This document shows positions 52,790 to 62,252 of a DNA stretch of 64,000 nucleotides, in pieces; position 1 is the stretch's first letter, and each line of letters starts with the position of its first letter. A program made the translations under genes and the position numbers. The DNA lies in the NCBI GenBank assembly GCA_965221295.1, contig OZ244879.1, forward strand, positions 2,976,001 through 3,040,000, read 5' to 3'. The notes below the pieces were generated by a model. That model saw only the letters and a list, made by a program, of their open reading frames with translations. It had not been told where the DNA came from and made no database searches. Source of the DNA: Bin87 sp965221295. GTDB taxonomy: Bacteria > Chloroflexota > Dehalococcoidia > Lucifugimonadales > UBA3495.

Positions 52790-53653
52790 ATGCCCAGCGT
52801 CAGAGACATACGGCGGCGCATACGCAGCGTCGAAAACACCGGCAAGGTAACCAACGCGATGTCGCTGATTGCCGCGTCCAAAATGCGACGCGCGCAACTG
52901 GCGGTTACCGACGGTCGGCCCTACGCCGAAAAGATCCACGAGGTCATCGCGTTGCTGGCGGCCCAGCCGTCCGGCGACGATGACAGCGCACACCCCCTGC
53001 TCCAGGCGCGCCCAGTCAACAACGTTGGCATGGTGGTGGTCACCCCTGACCGCGGCTTGGCCGGAGGCATGCACGCCACCATCAATCGCCGGGTGGCCCA
53101 ATTCATCCTGGAAAGCGAAGCCGCCGTCCGAAGCATCGTCGTGGGCCGCAAAGGGCGGGACTTCATGGTCCGATACACCGACACCGTTCAGGCCGTCTTC
53201 ACCGACCTCAGCGACCGCGTGGCGTTAGCCGATACGACCGCGATTTCCAGATTGGTCATCGACGGCTACACCGAAGGACAATTCGACGAAGTTCACATCG
53301 GTTACATGCGGTTTGTCTCCACCGTCCAGCAGGAACCGGTGATCCGGCGCATACTGCCGGTTGAACCGGCCGAGCTCGACGCCGCGCAACGCGTTGGCTA
53401 CATCTATGAGCCGGACCCGGCCACCGTGTTGAGCGCATTGCTGCCCCAGTTCGTCGAAATGCAGGTGTACCACGCCATTTTGGAAAGCATCGCCAGCGAA
53501 CAGTCGGCGCGCATGGTCGCCATGCGCAACGCTACCGACAACGCCAATCAATTGGCGTCGGACCTTACTTTGGTCATGAACAAACTCCGCCAGGACAGCA
53601 TCACCAACGAACTGTTGGATCTGGTCGGCGGGCAGATAGCCCTGGAAGGGTAA
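52790..53653 (+). CDS. atpG: ATP synthase subunit gamma
   Basis: The protein has 287 residues, with N-terminal PSVRDIRRRIRSVENTGKVT and C-terminal MRNATDNANQLASDLTLVMN, which form the central rotor coiled coil. The length is normal. The unknown gene at 53658 follows immediately. Confidence 0.95.
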   Translation: MPSVRDIRRRIRSVENTGKVTNAMSLIAASKMRRAQLAVTDGRPYAEKIHEVIALLAAQPSGDDDSAHPLLQARPVNNVGMVVVTPDRGLAGGMHATINRRVAQFILESEAAVRSIVVGRKGRDFMVRYTDTVQAVFTDLSDRVALADTTAISRLVIDGYTEGQFDEVHIGYMRFVSTVQQEPVIRRILPVEPAELDAAQRVGYIYEPDPATVLSALLPQFVEMQVYHAILESIASEQSARMVAMRNATDNANQLASDLTLVMNKLRQDSITNELLDLVGGQIALEG

Positions 53654-53657
53654 TGGT

Positions 53658-54032
53658 TTGTTTTCCCTTGGGGATATTCCCACTGAGCTGTATCGGTGGT
53701 TCCTACTGGTTTACGGAACTTCCGCCGCAGGACGCGTTGGCGTTGAATCCTACAAGCAGATAGCCGTTCTGAAGATCGCTTGGTATGATGTTCCTGTAGC
53801 GGCTCTGGGCGTTTTGGAAGAAGGATTTGTCCCGCACGTGCTGCTATCCATAGCTGTCGCGGAGGTTAGCAACATGGTCCTAGGAGCTTTGATGAAACGG
53901 AAAGCCCGCACTGAGGGTCGCGCCGAAGCCAACCAAGAATGGCGAGATTGGCTGCGCCGCAAGAACGAAGCCGAAAGAAGCGGCCAGACCTTCGACGAGC
54001 CGGCCCCCGACAATATCCCCGACAACGAATAA
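53658..54032 (+). CDS. unknown gene inserted between atpG and atpD
   Basis: The open frame gives 124 residues from a TTG just after the atpG stop. The first 75 residues are mildly hydrophobic (YRWFLLVYGTSAAGR, HVLLSIAVAEVSNMVLGALM). The rest is a charged helix with RAEANQEWRDWLRRKNEAER and ends in an acidic Pro-rich tail DEPAPDNIPDNE. I do not recognise it from any ATP synthase operon. A tail of the type EAN-x-EW-x-EW is seen on varied short proteins and may be an interaction module. A shorter protein from the Met at 53892 is possible. atpD follows 40 bases later. Confidence 0.6.
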   Translation: MFSLGDIPTELYRWFLLVYGTSAAGRVGVESYKQIAVLKIAWYDVPVAALGVLEEGFVPHVLLSIAVAEVSNMVLGALMKRKARTEGRAEANQEWRDWLRRKNEAERSGQTFDEPAPDNIPDNE

Positions 54033-54072
54033 CAAACTCCCACGCAGAAGCCAATGCGGAGGACGAAACAAA

Positions 54073-55464
54073 ATGCCCGGAAAGATTGCCCAAGTCATCG
54101 GTACAGTGGTCGATGTGGAATTTCCCGCCGATCAGCTTCCCAACCTGTTCGACGCCCTCGAGGTGGACAACTCTGGCGAACGCTTGGTGCTGGAAGTCCA
54201 GCAGCACATCGGCAACCACTGGGCACGCTGTCTCGCCCTGGGCTCCACTGACGGTTTGGCCCGCGGATCCGAGGTAACCGACACCGGAAACAAGGTTGCC
54301 GTTCCCGTTGGCCCTGAAACCCTCGGCCGGTTGTTCGACGTTACCGGGTCTCCGCTCGATAATCTGGGCGCCGTTGAGGCTGGCCAATTCTGGCCCATCC
54401 ACCGGGACCCTCCCGCTTTCGACGACCAGAACCCAAACGTCGAAATTCTCGAAACCGGCATCAAGGTATTCGACCTGATCACTCCCTTCCCCAAGGGTGG
54501 CAAGGTTGGAGCCTACGGGGGCGCCGGCGTGGGCAAAACCGTCATCATCCAGGAACTCATCCGCAATATCGGAGCGGTCCACAGCGGAGTCTCGGTTTTC
54601 GCGGGCGTCGGAGAACGATCGCGCGAAGGCAACGACCTCTGGCACGAGATGCAAGACTCCGGCGTGCTGGGGAGCACAGTGCTGGTGTTCGGGCAAATGA
54701 ACGAAACCCCCGGAGTGCGCGCCCGCATCGGCCTAACCGGCCTAACCATGGCAGAGTATTTTCGCGAAGAGCAGAACCAGGATGTACTCCTCTTCATCGA
54801 CAACATCTATCGCTACATCCTGGCCGGCATGGAGGTTTCAGCGTTGCTGGGACGAATGCCCTCCGCGGTGGGTTATCAGCCGACCTTGAGCACCGAGATG
54901 GGCGCCTTGCAGGAGCGGATCACCTCCACCAAGAGCGGCAGCATCACGTCTTTCCAGGCCATCTACGTGCCTGCTGACGACTACACCGACCCTGGCATCG
55001 TAACGACCTTCGGCCACCTGGACGCGGTGGTTTCCCTGGAGCGCGCCCTGGCGGCCCAGGCCCTGTATCCCGCCGTCGATCCGCTGGCGTCATTCGCTCG
55101 CATCCTAGAACCCCGCATCGTGGGCGACGAACACTACCGCGTAGCCCGAGGCGTTCAGCAGGTGCTGCAGCGCTACCGAGACCTTCAGGACATCATCGCC
55201 ATCCTGGGCATCGAAGAATTGTCAGACGAAGACCGTCAAACAGTGTTCCGAGCCCGCAAGATCCAACGGTTCCTTACGCAACCCTTCTTCGTGGCCGAAA
55301 CGTTCACCAACCAGCCGGGCAAATACGTCGCCCTGCGCGACACCGTGCGTGGGTTCGCCGAGATCCTTGACGGGCAGCACGACGATCTTCCGGAGCAAGC
55401 TTTCTACATGGTCGGCACCATCGAAGAGGCCGTCGAGAAGGCAGAACAAATGCGGGCCACCTAA
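54073..55464 (+). CDS. atpD: ATP synthase subunit beta
   Basis: The catalytic subunit has 463 residues. Walker A is GGAGVGKT (about 150-157), then AGVGERSREGNDL with the catalytic Glu, and Walker B DVLLFIDNIYR. Note FIDNIYR in place of the more common FIDNIFR. AtpC follows in the same unit. Confidence 0.97.
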   Translation: MPGKIAQVIGTVVDVEFPADQLPNLFDALEVDNSGERLVLEVQQHIGNHWARCLALGSTDGLARGSEVTDTGNKVAVPVGPETLGRLFDVTGSPLDNLGAVEAGQFWPIHRDPPAFDDQNPNVEILETGIKVFDLITPFPKGGKVGAYGGAGVGKTVIIQELIRNIGAVHSGVSVFAGVGERSREGNDLWHEMQDSGVLGSTVLVFGQMNETPGVRARIGLTGLTMAEYFREEQNQDVLLFIDNIYRYILAGMEVSALLGRMPSAVGYQPTLSTEMGALQERITSTKSGSITSFQAIYVPADDYTDPGIVTTFGHLDAVVSLERALAAQALYPAVDPLASFARILEPRIVGDEHYRVARGVQQVLQRYRDLQDIIAILGIEELSDEDRQTVFRARKIQRFLTQPFFVAETFTNQPGKYVALRDTVRGFAEILDGQHDDLPEQAFYMVGTIEEAVEKAEQMRAT

Positions 55465-55501
55465 CGGCGCCGAAGATTCCACGACTCAGGAGTCCTTGCC
55501 C

Positions 55502-55951
55502 ATGCCCATGCAACTCCAAATCATCACCGCCGAGCGCGAAGTGTTCTCGGGCGAAGTGGACGCTTTGGTCGCCCCCGGGATCGAGGGGCAACTGGGCATC
55601 CTGCCTCGCCACGCTCCGCTGATGACCGCCCTCCAGCCCGGCGAATTAATGGTGAGGTCTGGCGGCGAAGAGTCATTCTTGGCCGTGTCTCGCGGCTATA
55701 TGGAAGTGTTGGGCAACAACGTCATCATCTTGGCCGACGCGGCCGAGGACGTTGACGAAATCGACGAGACGCGAGCCCAAGCCGCCATGGAGCGCGCCCA
55801 GCAGCAGATTGCCAATCGCGTGTCCGAAGTCGAACTCGAACAGGCCCTGGCGTCTTTGAGGCGAGCGCAAGTGAGGGTGACTGTGTCCAGGCGGCGACGC
55901 AACCAGCCGCGCCGTTCCATGGCCAACCGGCAGCCGGGCTCCGGCGCCTAA
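55502..55951 (+). CDS. atpC: ATP synthase subunit epsilon
   Basis: The protein has 149 residues. The N-terminal beta-sandwich carries VDALVAPGIEGQLGILPRHAPLMTAL and GYMEVLGNNVIILAD (given as two blocks), followed by two C-terminal helices. The last 25 residues are strongly basic (SRRRRNQPRRS), beyond the usual end. The stop region overlaps the convergent rex stop by four bases. Confidence 0.93.
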   Translation: MPMQLQIITAEREVFSGEVDALVAPGIEGQLGILPRHAPLMTALQPGELMVRSGGEESFLAVSRGYMEVLGNNVIILADAAEDVDEIDETRAQAAMERAQQQIANRVSEVELEQALASLRRAQVRVTVSRRRRNQPRRSMANRQPGSGA

Positions 55952-56652
55952 CCTGCCTTGACCTGGGCGCTGGCCGAGGGATCCTGGCAGGCCAGGTAAT
56001 AGGTCATCGATTGTAAAGCCAACACCGGGTCGATGCTGCGGACCCGTACACCGGGCGGGGCCTGGGCGTTGATGGGCGTGTAGTTCAGTATCGCCCGAAC
56101 TCCACAGTCCACCAGTTGATCCACCACCGCTTGCGTGTGGGCGCTGGGAACAGCTACGATTGCGATGGTGATTTCCTGTTCCACCACGGTTGCGCGCAAA
56201 TCGTCCATCGGCTGCACGACGATCCCGCCAACTTCTCGCCCAACGTTCTCGGGATTGTTGTCGAACGCCGCCACCAGGTGAAAGCCGTCGGGGTTGAAGC
56301 CTGGGTAGTTGAGAATAGCGTTGCCCAATCGACCCACACCGATCACGGCAACGTTCCATTCCGCATCCAGTCCCAGGATTTGCTTCAACTCGGTGAGCAG
56401 ATGACGCACGCGATACCCGCGGCCCTGTTTACCGAATCGGCCGAAATACGACAAGTCCTTGCGGATCTGGGCCGGCGTAACCTGCAATCGCGCGCCCAAC
56501 TGCTGGGAATTGGTGACCTCGACACCCACTTCGAGCAGCTGCGTCAGGGTGCGCACGTACAGAGGCAAACGGTCAATTACGACCTCGGGAACCTCCAGGG
56601 AGGACGCCGGGGTTCCAGGGGTAGCGTCGAAATCTCGTGGAACTGTTGACAT
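55948..56652 (-). CDS. rex: redox-sensing transcriptional repressor Rex
   Basis: The protein has 234 residues. The N-terminal winged helix has LGARLQVTPAQIRKDLSYFGRFGKQGRGY, and the Rossmann domain has VAVIGVGRLGNAILNY with the AAFDNNP acidic end for NADH. The C-terminal helix SMTYYLACQD is the domain-swapped segment. Rex leaves DNA when NADH/NAD rises and commonly controls respiration and fermentation genes. It is convergent with the atp operon. Its promoter holds a candidate operator at 56757. Confidence 0.94.
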   Translation of the reverse strand: MSTVPRDFDATPGTPASSLEVPEVVIDRLPLYVRTLTQLLEVGVEVTNSQQLGARLQVTPAQIRKDLSYFGRFGKQGRGYRVRHLLTELKQILGLDAEWNVAVIGVGRLGNAILNYPGFNPDGFHLVAAFDNNPENVGREVGGIVVQPMDDLRATVVEQEITIAIVAVPSAHTQAVVDQLVDCGVRAILNYTPINAQAPPGVRVRSIDPVLALQSMTYYLACQDPSASAQVKAG

Positions 56653-56747
56653 GCCGACCAAAGGGTAAGCGAAACTACCGACGGGCTTGCCGAGGAACGT
56701 CGTTAAGGGGCATTTCGTTGACTTCATCACGTCGGCCAACGAAATAT

Positions 56748-56776
56748 AATCTATCGGGCAAATTTATTGCCGTCAA
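56748..56776 (-). promoter_or_regulatory. rex promoter
   Basis: TTGACG (56771-56776), a 17-base spacer and TAGATT (56748-56753) on the minus strand. A divergent TATAAT at 56745-56750 on the plus strand could serve the DUF503 gene, though its TTGACT (56718-56723) is 21 bases away. Confidence 0.45.
56757..56771. promoter_or_regulatory. candidate operator in the rex promoter
   Basis: GGCAAATTTATTGCC is an inverted repeat with 5-bp arms and an AT centre, placed inside the rex promoter spacer. Rex operators are AT-centred dyads, so self-control is plausible. The arms differ from the TTGTGA consensus known in Gram-positive bacteria. Confidence 0.35.
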
Positions 56777-56846
56777 TAGCCGCCAACGGCGCATCGGGTT
56801 TTGCCACGTCCTCGCTCCCGTTCCGTAGGCGGCAGGGTTTTCCAAT

Positions 56847-57146
56847 ATGTACGTCGGAGTCGTGCGCGTTTCACTCCGCGCGCCCAATAGCCACAGCCTC
56901 AAGGACCGTAGGCGAGTGTCCCGCAGCTTGGTGCAGCGAATTCGCGCCCGGTTCAACGTGTCGATAACCCAGGACATCGAGGCTGACCGCGACGCGTGGC
57001 AGAGCATAACGTTGCTGGCTTCCTGCGTCAGCAGCGACCCCAACCACGCCGAAGTGGCGCTGAACGATCTGATCAGATTCATTGAACACAGCCGGCCAGA
57101 CGTTCAACTGCTCCACTGCGATACCGAGGTAATCAGCGGCATTTGA
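56847..57146 (+). CDS. DUF503 family protein
   Basis: The protein has 99 residues: MYVGVVRVSLRAPNSHSLKD, then RRRVSRSLVQRIRARFNVSI and the C-terminal SDPNHAEVALNDLIRFIE, the DUF503 (YlxP) pattern. In many bacteria it lies near rbfA/infB and is thought to act in ribosome or translation context, but here it is divergent from rex. The function is unproven. Confidence 0.9.
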   Translation: MYVGVVRVSLRAPNSHSLKDRRRVSRSLVQRIRARFNVSITQDIEADRDAWQSITLLASCVSSDPNHAEVALNDLIRFIEHSRPDVQLLHCDTEVISGI

Positions 57147-57356
57147 GGACTGCGCGAGAGTCGAACTTCGATCAAAACCCCGTCAACTGCCGGTCGCGCC
57201 TCGGGATCCCCCAGTTTCCGAAATCTGTCGACACCATGAGCGTTTCCGTCTCGTTCAACGCGAGGAACGTTTACCCATCCGTCATTGCTGTGGGCGCCTA
57301 CGCTTGCGCCATTGCGTGGGCCTCTTACCGATCTGCAATCGCGGTGGGCGCTCAAT

Positions 57357-57420
57357 TGTCTGTCATTGCGAGAAGCGCCAACCACGCGGCAATCCCGCTC
57401 TGGCTCGGGCGGCGGTCAGG
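57357..57420. repeat. single TCATTGCGAG-family repeat
   Basis: CTGTCATTGCGAGAAGCGCC is followed by AACCACGCGGCAATCCCGCT, one left arm of the palindrome. The remaining bases from 57147 to 57574 show no gene. Confidence 0.75.
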
Positions 57421-57574
57421 GATTGCGATTTGCCACCGGTGTTGGCGGCCAACGAGACGACGGCACTGTGTTTGCAGTTCCGGCGCCGCGTCTCGCCATG
57501 CCGGGACCACTGGTTACGGGCGTTACGGCATGATTCAGTAGGGTAGCGGCCGTGATGGGTGGAGCGCTGGCGAG

Positions 57575-58339
57575 TCAGCCCCACTGCTCCACCCACGCGC
57601 GCAGGGCATCCCAAAACTCGGTGGCGTAGCCGATGTTGGTGTGATTGGCGCCTGGTATCTCGGCGAACTGTTTGGGCTCTGCGGCGAAGTCGAAGAGCTT
57701 GCGGCCCTGCGATGGTGGCACCAATGTATCCTCGTCGCCGTGCAGTATCAGCAGCGGGCATCCTATTCGCGCAACGTGGGCCGTGGAGTCAAACTTGTTG
57801 CCAGCCAGCCAGCCGCCCAGCGTCAACAACGGATACGTCAAACGGGCCATATCCCGCAGCGATGCGAATGGCGCGACAATGGCCATACCCTTGGGAGACG
57901 CGATTTCGGCGGCCAGGCGGATGGCTACCGCCGCTCCCAGCGACACGCCCATGTAGAGTATATCGACAAGGTGTATGCCGTAGTGGCTCCGCAGATGCAT
58001 CAGCGCGGCTCGGGCGTCGATGGCTGTGTTTCGTTCGGAAGCCTTGCCCTCGCTGCGCCCAAACCCGCCGTAATCGAACCCAAACACGTTGGCTCCGGTC
58101 AATCTCCGTGTCGCCTCGAATTCTTCAACCCGCAGACTGAGGTTGCCGCCTACGCCGCCGAACCAGAGCCAGGTCAAATCGGGGCGCTCGCCACCGGGAA
58201 TGAACCAACAGTGGAGCCGACGTCCATCGGGAGTCTCGGCCCAACTTTCGTCGTATGCCATGCCCATATCGCTGGGCAAGCCGTCCGAGACCGGCCTGGG
58301 CCGAAAGAGAAACCGGCGGTCCACTACGTCAAACAACAT
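57575..58339 (-). CDS. alpha/beta hydrolase, BEM46/ABHD type
   Basis: This 254-residue protein has the nucleophile elbow GVSLGAAVA, the oxyanion loop WFGGVGGN, catalytic Asp in LHGDEDTLVP and His in PGANHTN. The GFDYGGFGRSEGK strand is typical of the ABHD13/BEM46 subgroup. No signal peptide is seen; the N-terminal LFRPRP is common in this group. The substrate is unknown. It precedes no obvious partner. Confidence 0.87.
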   Translation of the reverse strand: MLFDVVDRRFLFRPRPVSDGLPSDMGMAYDESWAETPDGRRLHCWFIPGGERPDLTWLWFGGVGGNLSLRVEEFEATRRLTGANVFGFDYGGFGRSEGKASERNTAIDARAALMHLRSHYGIHLVDILYMGVSLGAAVAIRLAAEIASPKGMAIVAPFASLRDMARLTYPLLTLGGWLAGNKFDSTAHVARIGCPLLILHGDEDTLVPPSQGRKLFDFAAEPKQFAEIPGANHTNIGYATEFWDALRAWVEQWG

Positions 58340-58411
58340 CGTGATGCGACATCCTAGGGGCTAGCGACGATTGCGCGTCCGTACGGCGTGAGCCGCGATA
58401 CTCCGGTCCAG

Positions 58412-60484
58412 TCAGTCGTCGGCTAGGCTGTCAGCCAGTATCTCCAGCACGTCTCGAGCTTCCTTGGCGTCGGCCTGACCCTTGGATTGGATGCCTTCGT
58501 TCATCATCTGCAGGCAGAAGGGGCATGAGACGCCAACGGTGTCAGCTCCGGTTTCGAGAAAATGGTCGGTGCGGACGTGATTGATGCGCTCGCCCTGGCT
58601 TTCCTCAATCCACATGTGGCCGCCACCGGCGCCGCAGCAGAACCCGCGCTCCCGACAGCGCGGAGACATTTCAACAAGCTCCAGCCCCGGTATGGCCCGG
58701 GCGACGTTGCGCGGTTCGTCGTACACGCCGTTGTGCCGGCCCAGGAAGCATGAATCGTGGTACGCCACCGATACGTTCATCATCTTGACCGGCTTGACCC
58801 GGCCTTCACGGATCAATCCGTCCACGTACTGGCTGTAATGCAAGACTTCGTAATTGCCGCCGAACTGTGGGTATTCGTTGCGGATGGTGTTGAAGCAATG
58901 CGGGCAGATGGTGACGACGGTCTTGATGTTGTAGCTGTTCATCACCTCTACGTTCTGTTGGGCCAGCATCTGGTAAAGGTATTCGTTGCCCATCCGCCGG
59001 GCCGGATCTCCCGTGCAGGATTCTTCCTCGCCCAGGATGGCGAAATCGACGCCGGCCGATTTCAGGACCTTGACCATGGAGCGGGCGATGCCTTGGCTGC
59101 GTTGCTCCAAAGCGGCGGTGCAGCCAACCCAAAACAGGACCTCGGCATCGGGCTTTTCGGCGATGGTTGGCACGTCCAAACCCTCGGCCCAGTCGGTGCG
59201 AGCGAAAGTGGTGCCGCGCCATGGGTGCCCGCGTTGCTCCATGCTCAAGAGCGCGTTCATGCCGGTCTCCGGAATGCGAGATTCCTCCAACACCAGGCTG
59301 CGTCGCATATCCATGATTGTGGGGACATGCTCCACCACCACCGGACATTCTTCCATGCAGGCGCCGCAGGATACGCAGTCCCAGATCGCCTGCTCGGGTA
59401 TGGCGCCGTCTATCAGCGGCATGGGTTCGACGTGCTCGGCGCTGCGGGGACCCTGGTGGCCGATGGCGATCATGTGATCCTTGAGATTCTCAACTATGTG
59501 CATTGGCGAGAGAACCTTTCCGGTGGTGTTCGCCGGGCAAGCGTCGGTGCACCGTCCACAAACCGCGCAGGCATAGCCGTCGAGCAGTTGCCGCCAGGTG
59601 AAGTCCTGAACCCGGGACGCGCCAAACCGGACGTTCTCGTCCATGCTGTCAAGATCGATGATGGGAATCTGCAATCCGCCCCGCGGTTCCAGGTTGCGGA
59701 AGAAGGCGTTGACGGGAGCGGCCACCATGTGAATGTGCTTGGAAAAGGGAATGTACAGGGCGAAACCGAGGATGAGGAGGAGGTGTACCCACCAGAAGAT
59801 GGCGTGCAGCGCGCCGGCCGCGGCCGGCGACATCCCCAGGCCGTTGAACCAGGCGCCGACGGCCCCGCCAACGAAGACGTTCGCCTCAGGCCCGTGGCCT
59901 CCGGCCGCCACGTAGAAGGAATGCACCAATAGGGTGGCGACCATCAAGCCCGCCGTGAGCCCCACGATTACTACGGACTCGCCTTTGCGGGTCAGATCGA
60001 AGCTGAGCCGGTGCGGCTGCGCCACCCACCGGCGGAAGAGCGCCCAAGCCAGGGCAACCAAAACCACCACTGCCAGAATGTCCAGATAGACGCTGAACAC
60101 CAGCGTTCCGGTTTCGGTGAGAATGGTTTCGCCCAAGGGGGGCCAGATTGATCCGCCAAATATGAAGAGCAGGTAGGAAAGGCTGAAGGACAGGAACCCC
60201 CAGAAGATCGCTGCGTGGCCGAGTCCAGCTAGATCAATGCGCCGGGAACGCGGATCGGTTCGGCCGACGCGCTGCAGCACTTTGCGCTGTCCCAGCACGA
60301 TGGCGACGGCTCCGCTCAGCCGGATCAATGGGCGATCGAATCTGGAAGCCGGCGCTCCCTGCAACACCAGCCGGAACACGCGGTAGTACACGGCGTAACC
60401 TGCGACGGCGAAGGTGATGACGGTCAGGACATAAACGCCTACCCAAACGGGAAGAACGCCGAACAACGCATCGGGGGGAACCAT
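58412..60484 (-). CDS. membrane Fe-S oxidoreductase (ETF:menaquinone type)
   Basis: This 690-residue protein has an N-terminal NarI-like heme b membrane domain with about six helices (1-290), including conserved His residues in GHAAIFWG and IFWWVHLLLI. Two 4Fe-4S motifs follow (CAVCGRCTDACPA and CVSCGACMEECPV) and then two CCG domains (CPHCFNT, DSCFLGRHN, GFCCGAGGG, CPFCLQMM). This order matches the EMO/DUF224 proteins that pass electrons from electron-transfer flavoprotein to menaquinone during acyl-CoA oxidation, and HdrD-like subunits. etfAB are not adjacent, so the partner is inferred. Confidence 0.87.
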   Translation of the reverse strand: MVPPDALFGVLPVWVGVYVLTVITFAVAGYAVYYRVFRLVLQGAPASRFDRPLIRLSGAVAIVLGQRKVLQRVGRTDPRSRRIDLAGLGHAAIFWGFLSFSLSYLLFIFGGSIWPPLGETILTETGTLVFSVYLDILAVVVLVALAWALFRRWVAQPHRLSFDLTRKGESVVIVGLTAGLMVATLLVHSFYVAAGGHGPEANVFVGGAVGAWFNGLGMSPAAAGALHAIFWWVHLLLILGFALYIPFSKHIHMVAAPVNAFFRNLEPRGGLQIPIIDLDSMDENVRFGASRVQDFTWRQLLDGYACAVCGRCTDACPANTTGKVLSPMHIVENLKDHMIAIGHQGPRSAEHVEPMPLIDGAIPEQAIWDCVSCGACMEECPVVVEHVPTIMDMRRSLVLEESRIPETGMNALLSMEQRGHPWRGTTFARTDWAEGLDVPTIAEKPDAEVLFWVGCTAALEQRSQGIARSMVKVLKSAGVDFAILGEEESCTGDPARRMGNEYLYQMLAQQNVEVMNSYNIKTVVTICPHCFNTIRNEYPQFGGNYEVLHYSQYVDGLIREGRVKPVKMMNVSVAYHDSCFLGRHNGVYDEPRNVARAIPGLELVEMSPRCRERGFCCGAGGGHMWIEESQGERINHVRTDHFLETGADTVGVSCPFCLQMMNEGIQSKGQADAKEARDVLEILADSLADD

Positions 60485-60542
60485 AGACAGCCTATTGGGG
60501 CACGACCGGAACGCTCAGGTCGCCCAGCATGAAAATTGGCCG

Positions 60543-60782
60543 TTAGTTTACCACGTTGGCGCGCCTCCTATTCCTGGCGGGAACCTCCCCACGTTGCGGA
60601 TGCCGCCCGCACTGGAGACAAAGCCAGTCAGCGTTGCGGCGATTTTCGTAATTGACGTAGAGATCGCCACCACAGCGGCGGCAGCCTCGAAAGACGTACC
60701 TGGTCAACGGTAGCTCCTGAAACCGTAGTCGGGAAATTTGCGCCCGCATCAGTTTGGGAGCGGCAAAACCATTATAAGACAT
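60543..60782 (-). CDS. small zinc-ribbon protein
   Basis: The 79-residue protein has one zinc ribbon, CRRCGGDLYVNYENRR, closed by CLQCGRHP. The N-terminal part is basic and the tail Arg-rich. Such single-ribbon proteins are frequent in this group and may bind nucleic acid. The start is uncertain (60782, 60749 or 60830). A TATAAT overlaps the first codons at 60782 and could instead be a promoter for the shorter form. Confidence 0.55.
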   Translation of the reverse strand: MSYNGFAAPKLMRAQISRLRFQELPLTRYVFRGCRRCGGDLYVNYENRRNADWLCLQCGRHPQRGEVPARNRRRANVVN

Positions 60783-60968
60783 TTGTTTGCTTCTGTTTAT
60801 GGCGGCAGCGTCATTGATTTGGTTGATCACGGCGCATTCGGCCTGAGTGAATCCGGCCTCGCAAAATCCGGTCTTGGGGGTTCCCAGCGTGGGGAAGTAA
60901 GCCTCGCTCGCGGCCTGCAGAGACCCGGCTTGGAAAAACCCGGCCTGGAGAAACCAGGCGCGATGGCC

Positions 60969-62252
60969 TCACCCGGCCGCGCGGCGCCGGCGTCCGATGA
61001 AGTCCGCCATCCACATCGTGCAGATGGACGCCACGGTCAGGCCCGCCGACAGCATGAAAGCCTGTTTGTAGTCGCCCTGCAAGTCGAACATGATGCCGCC
61101 GATGATTGGCCCAAGGAAGATGGCGCCGCCTCGTCCCATCTCGACGAATCCCATCACCGTGCCCAGGGATTCAGAGGGAAAGAGGTCGGCGGCCTTGGCT
61201 CCAACGATGAGCCCACTGATGCCGTCGGTGACGCCAGCGAACAGCACGTAGATGGCCAGGGGCCAGAAACTCGCGCCGTCTCCGAAATACACCACGAAAA
61301 GCACCGACCCGGCCGCTACGCTCATCCCAACGGTGTACACCGATTCTCGGCCCAAGCGGTCGGTTGCCAACCCCACCAGCGGCCGGGCAAACAGGCTGAC
61401 GAGGCCGACGGCGCCCATGGTATTGGCGGCCGACTGCGCGCTGTAACCGGCCAGGATGAAGAAAGTCACCAGATGAACCCGTATCAACTGCACGCCAACC
61501 GACGCGGTGATGCGGGTGAGTACCAACAGCCACATCGCAGGGTCGTGGATGGCGTTGGCCAGGGATGTGTTGCGCTGGGGTAGTGGACCGCTGACCGCGC
61601 AATCCTGAACCGTTGCTTCGTTGGCCGGTTGCGCCGCGGCCGTGCTCGGCCCATCGGGCGCCGGGTCGGGGGCCCGCCGCTGCAACAGGCTGTTGGGCAA
61701 CGCGATCAGGACGGCGAATATGACGCCAAAGATGCGAAAGGCCACGCGCCATCCCACGGCTGTCGCCAGATAACCCGCCAGCGGAGCGAAGATGGCCTGG
61801 CCAATGGGGTTGCCGCTATCGGCCAGCCCCAGCATCCGCCCGCGCGTCTGGGGAAACCAGGGCGCCAAAGTCGCGGTCATGGAGAAGGACGAAATGGCGG
61901 TGTGGCCGACTCCAGCGAAAATCCCGTAGAAGATGAACATCTGCCACAGGTCGGTAGCGTAGCTGGAAGCCAGCCAACCGAACAGGATGAAAAGGCCAGC
62001 CAGGGGAAACAATATGCGGGCGCCCCAGCGGTCGAGCAGCGCGCCCAGCAGCGGGGCAGACAGGGCGCCGATCAGCCCTGCCAGCGAAAACACCGCCGAG
62101 GTGTAGGTGGCGCTGCGTCCAAAAGCATCTCTCAGGGCATGAAAATAGACAGCTTCGCTGCTCTTGGTGCCGCCTTCCACAGTAAGGTTGCCCAGGGAGA
62201 GGACGAAAATGACCCAACCGTAGTGAATCCGGGCGCGGACGTTCCTGATCAT
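60969..62252 (-). CDS. MFS transporter (oxalate/formate antiporter-like)
   Basis: This 427-residue protein has twelve predicted helices. LLGALLDRWGARIL is the loop 2-3 motif of the major facilitator superfamily, and PLVGLATDRLGRES is its echo in the second half. A polar central loop of about 40 residues separates the halves. GWVIFVLSLGNL at the start resembles the OxlT/monocarboxylate group, so an organic anion is a reasonable guess. It is a single gene. Confidence 0.87.
   Translation of the reverse strand: MIRNVRARIHYGWVIFVLSLGNLTVEGGTKSSEAVYFHALRDAFGRSATYTSAVFSLAGLIGALSAPLLGALLDRWGARILFPLAGLFILFGWLASSYATDLWQMFIFYGIFAGVGHTAISSFSMTATLAPWFPQTRGRMLGLADSGNPIGQAIFAPLAGYLATAVGWRVAFRIFGVIFAVLIALPNSLLQRRAPDPAPDGPSTAAAQPANEATVQDCAVSGPLPQRNTSLANAIHDPAMWLLVLTRITASVGVQLIRVHLVTFFILAGYSAQSAANTMGAVGLVSLFARPLVGLATDRLGRESVYTVGMSVAAGSVLFVVYFGDGASFWPLAIYVLFAGVTDGISGLIVGAKAADLFPSESLGTVMGFVEMGRGGAIFLGPIIGGIMFDLQGDYKQAFMLSAGLTVASICTMWMADFIGRRRRAAG

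Noticed and set aside
57147..57240. tRNA-like fragment with GTTCGAC on the minus strand
   Set aside because: No acceptor or anticodon stem pairs could be formed around it.
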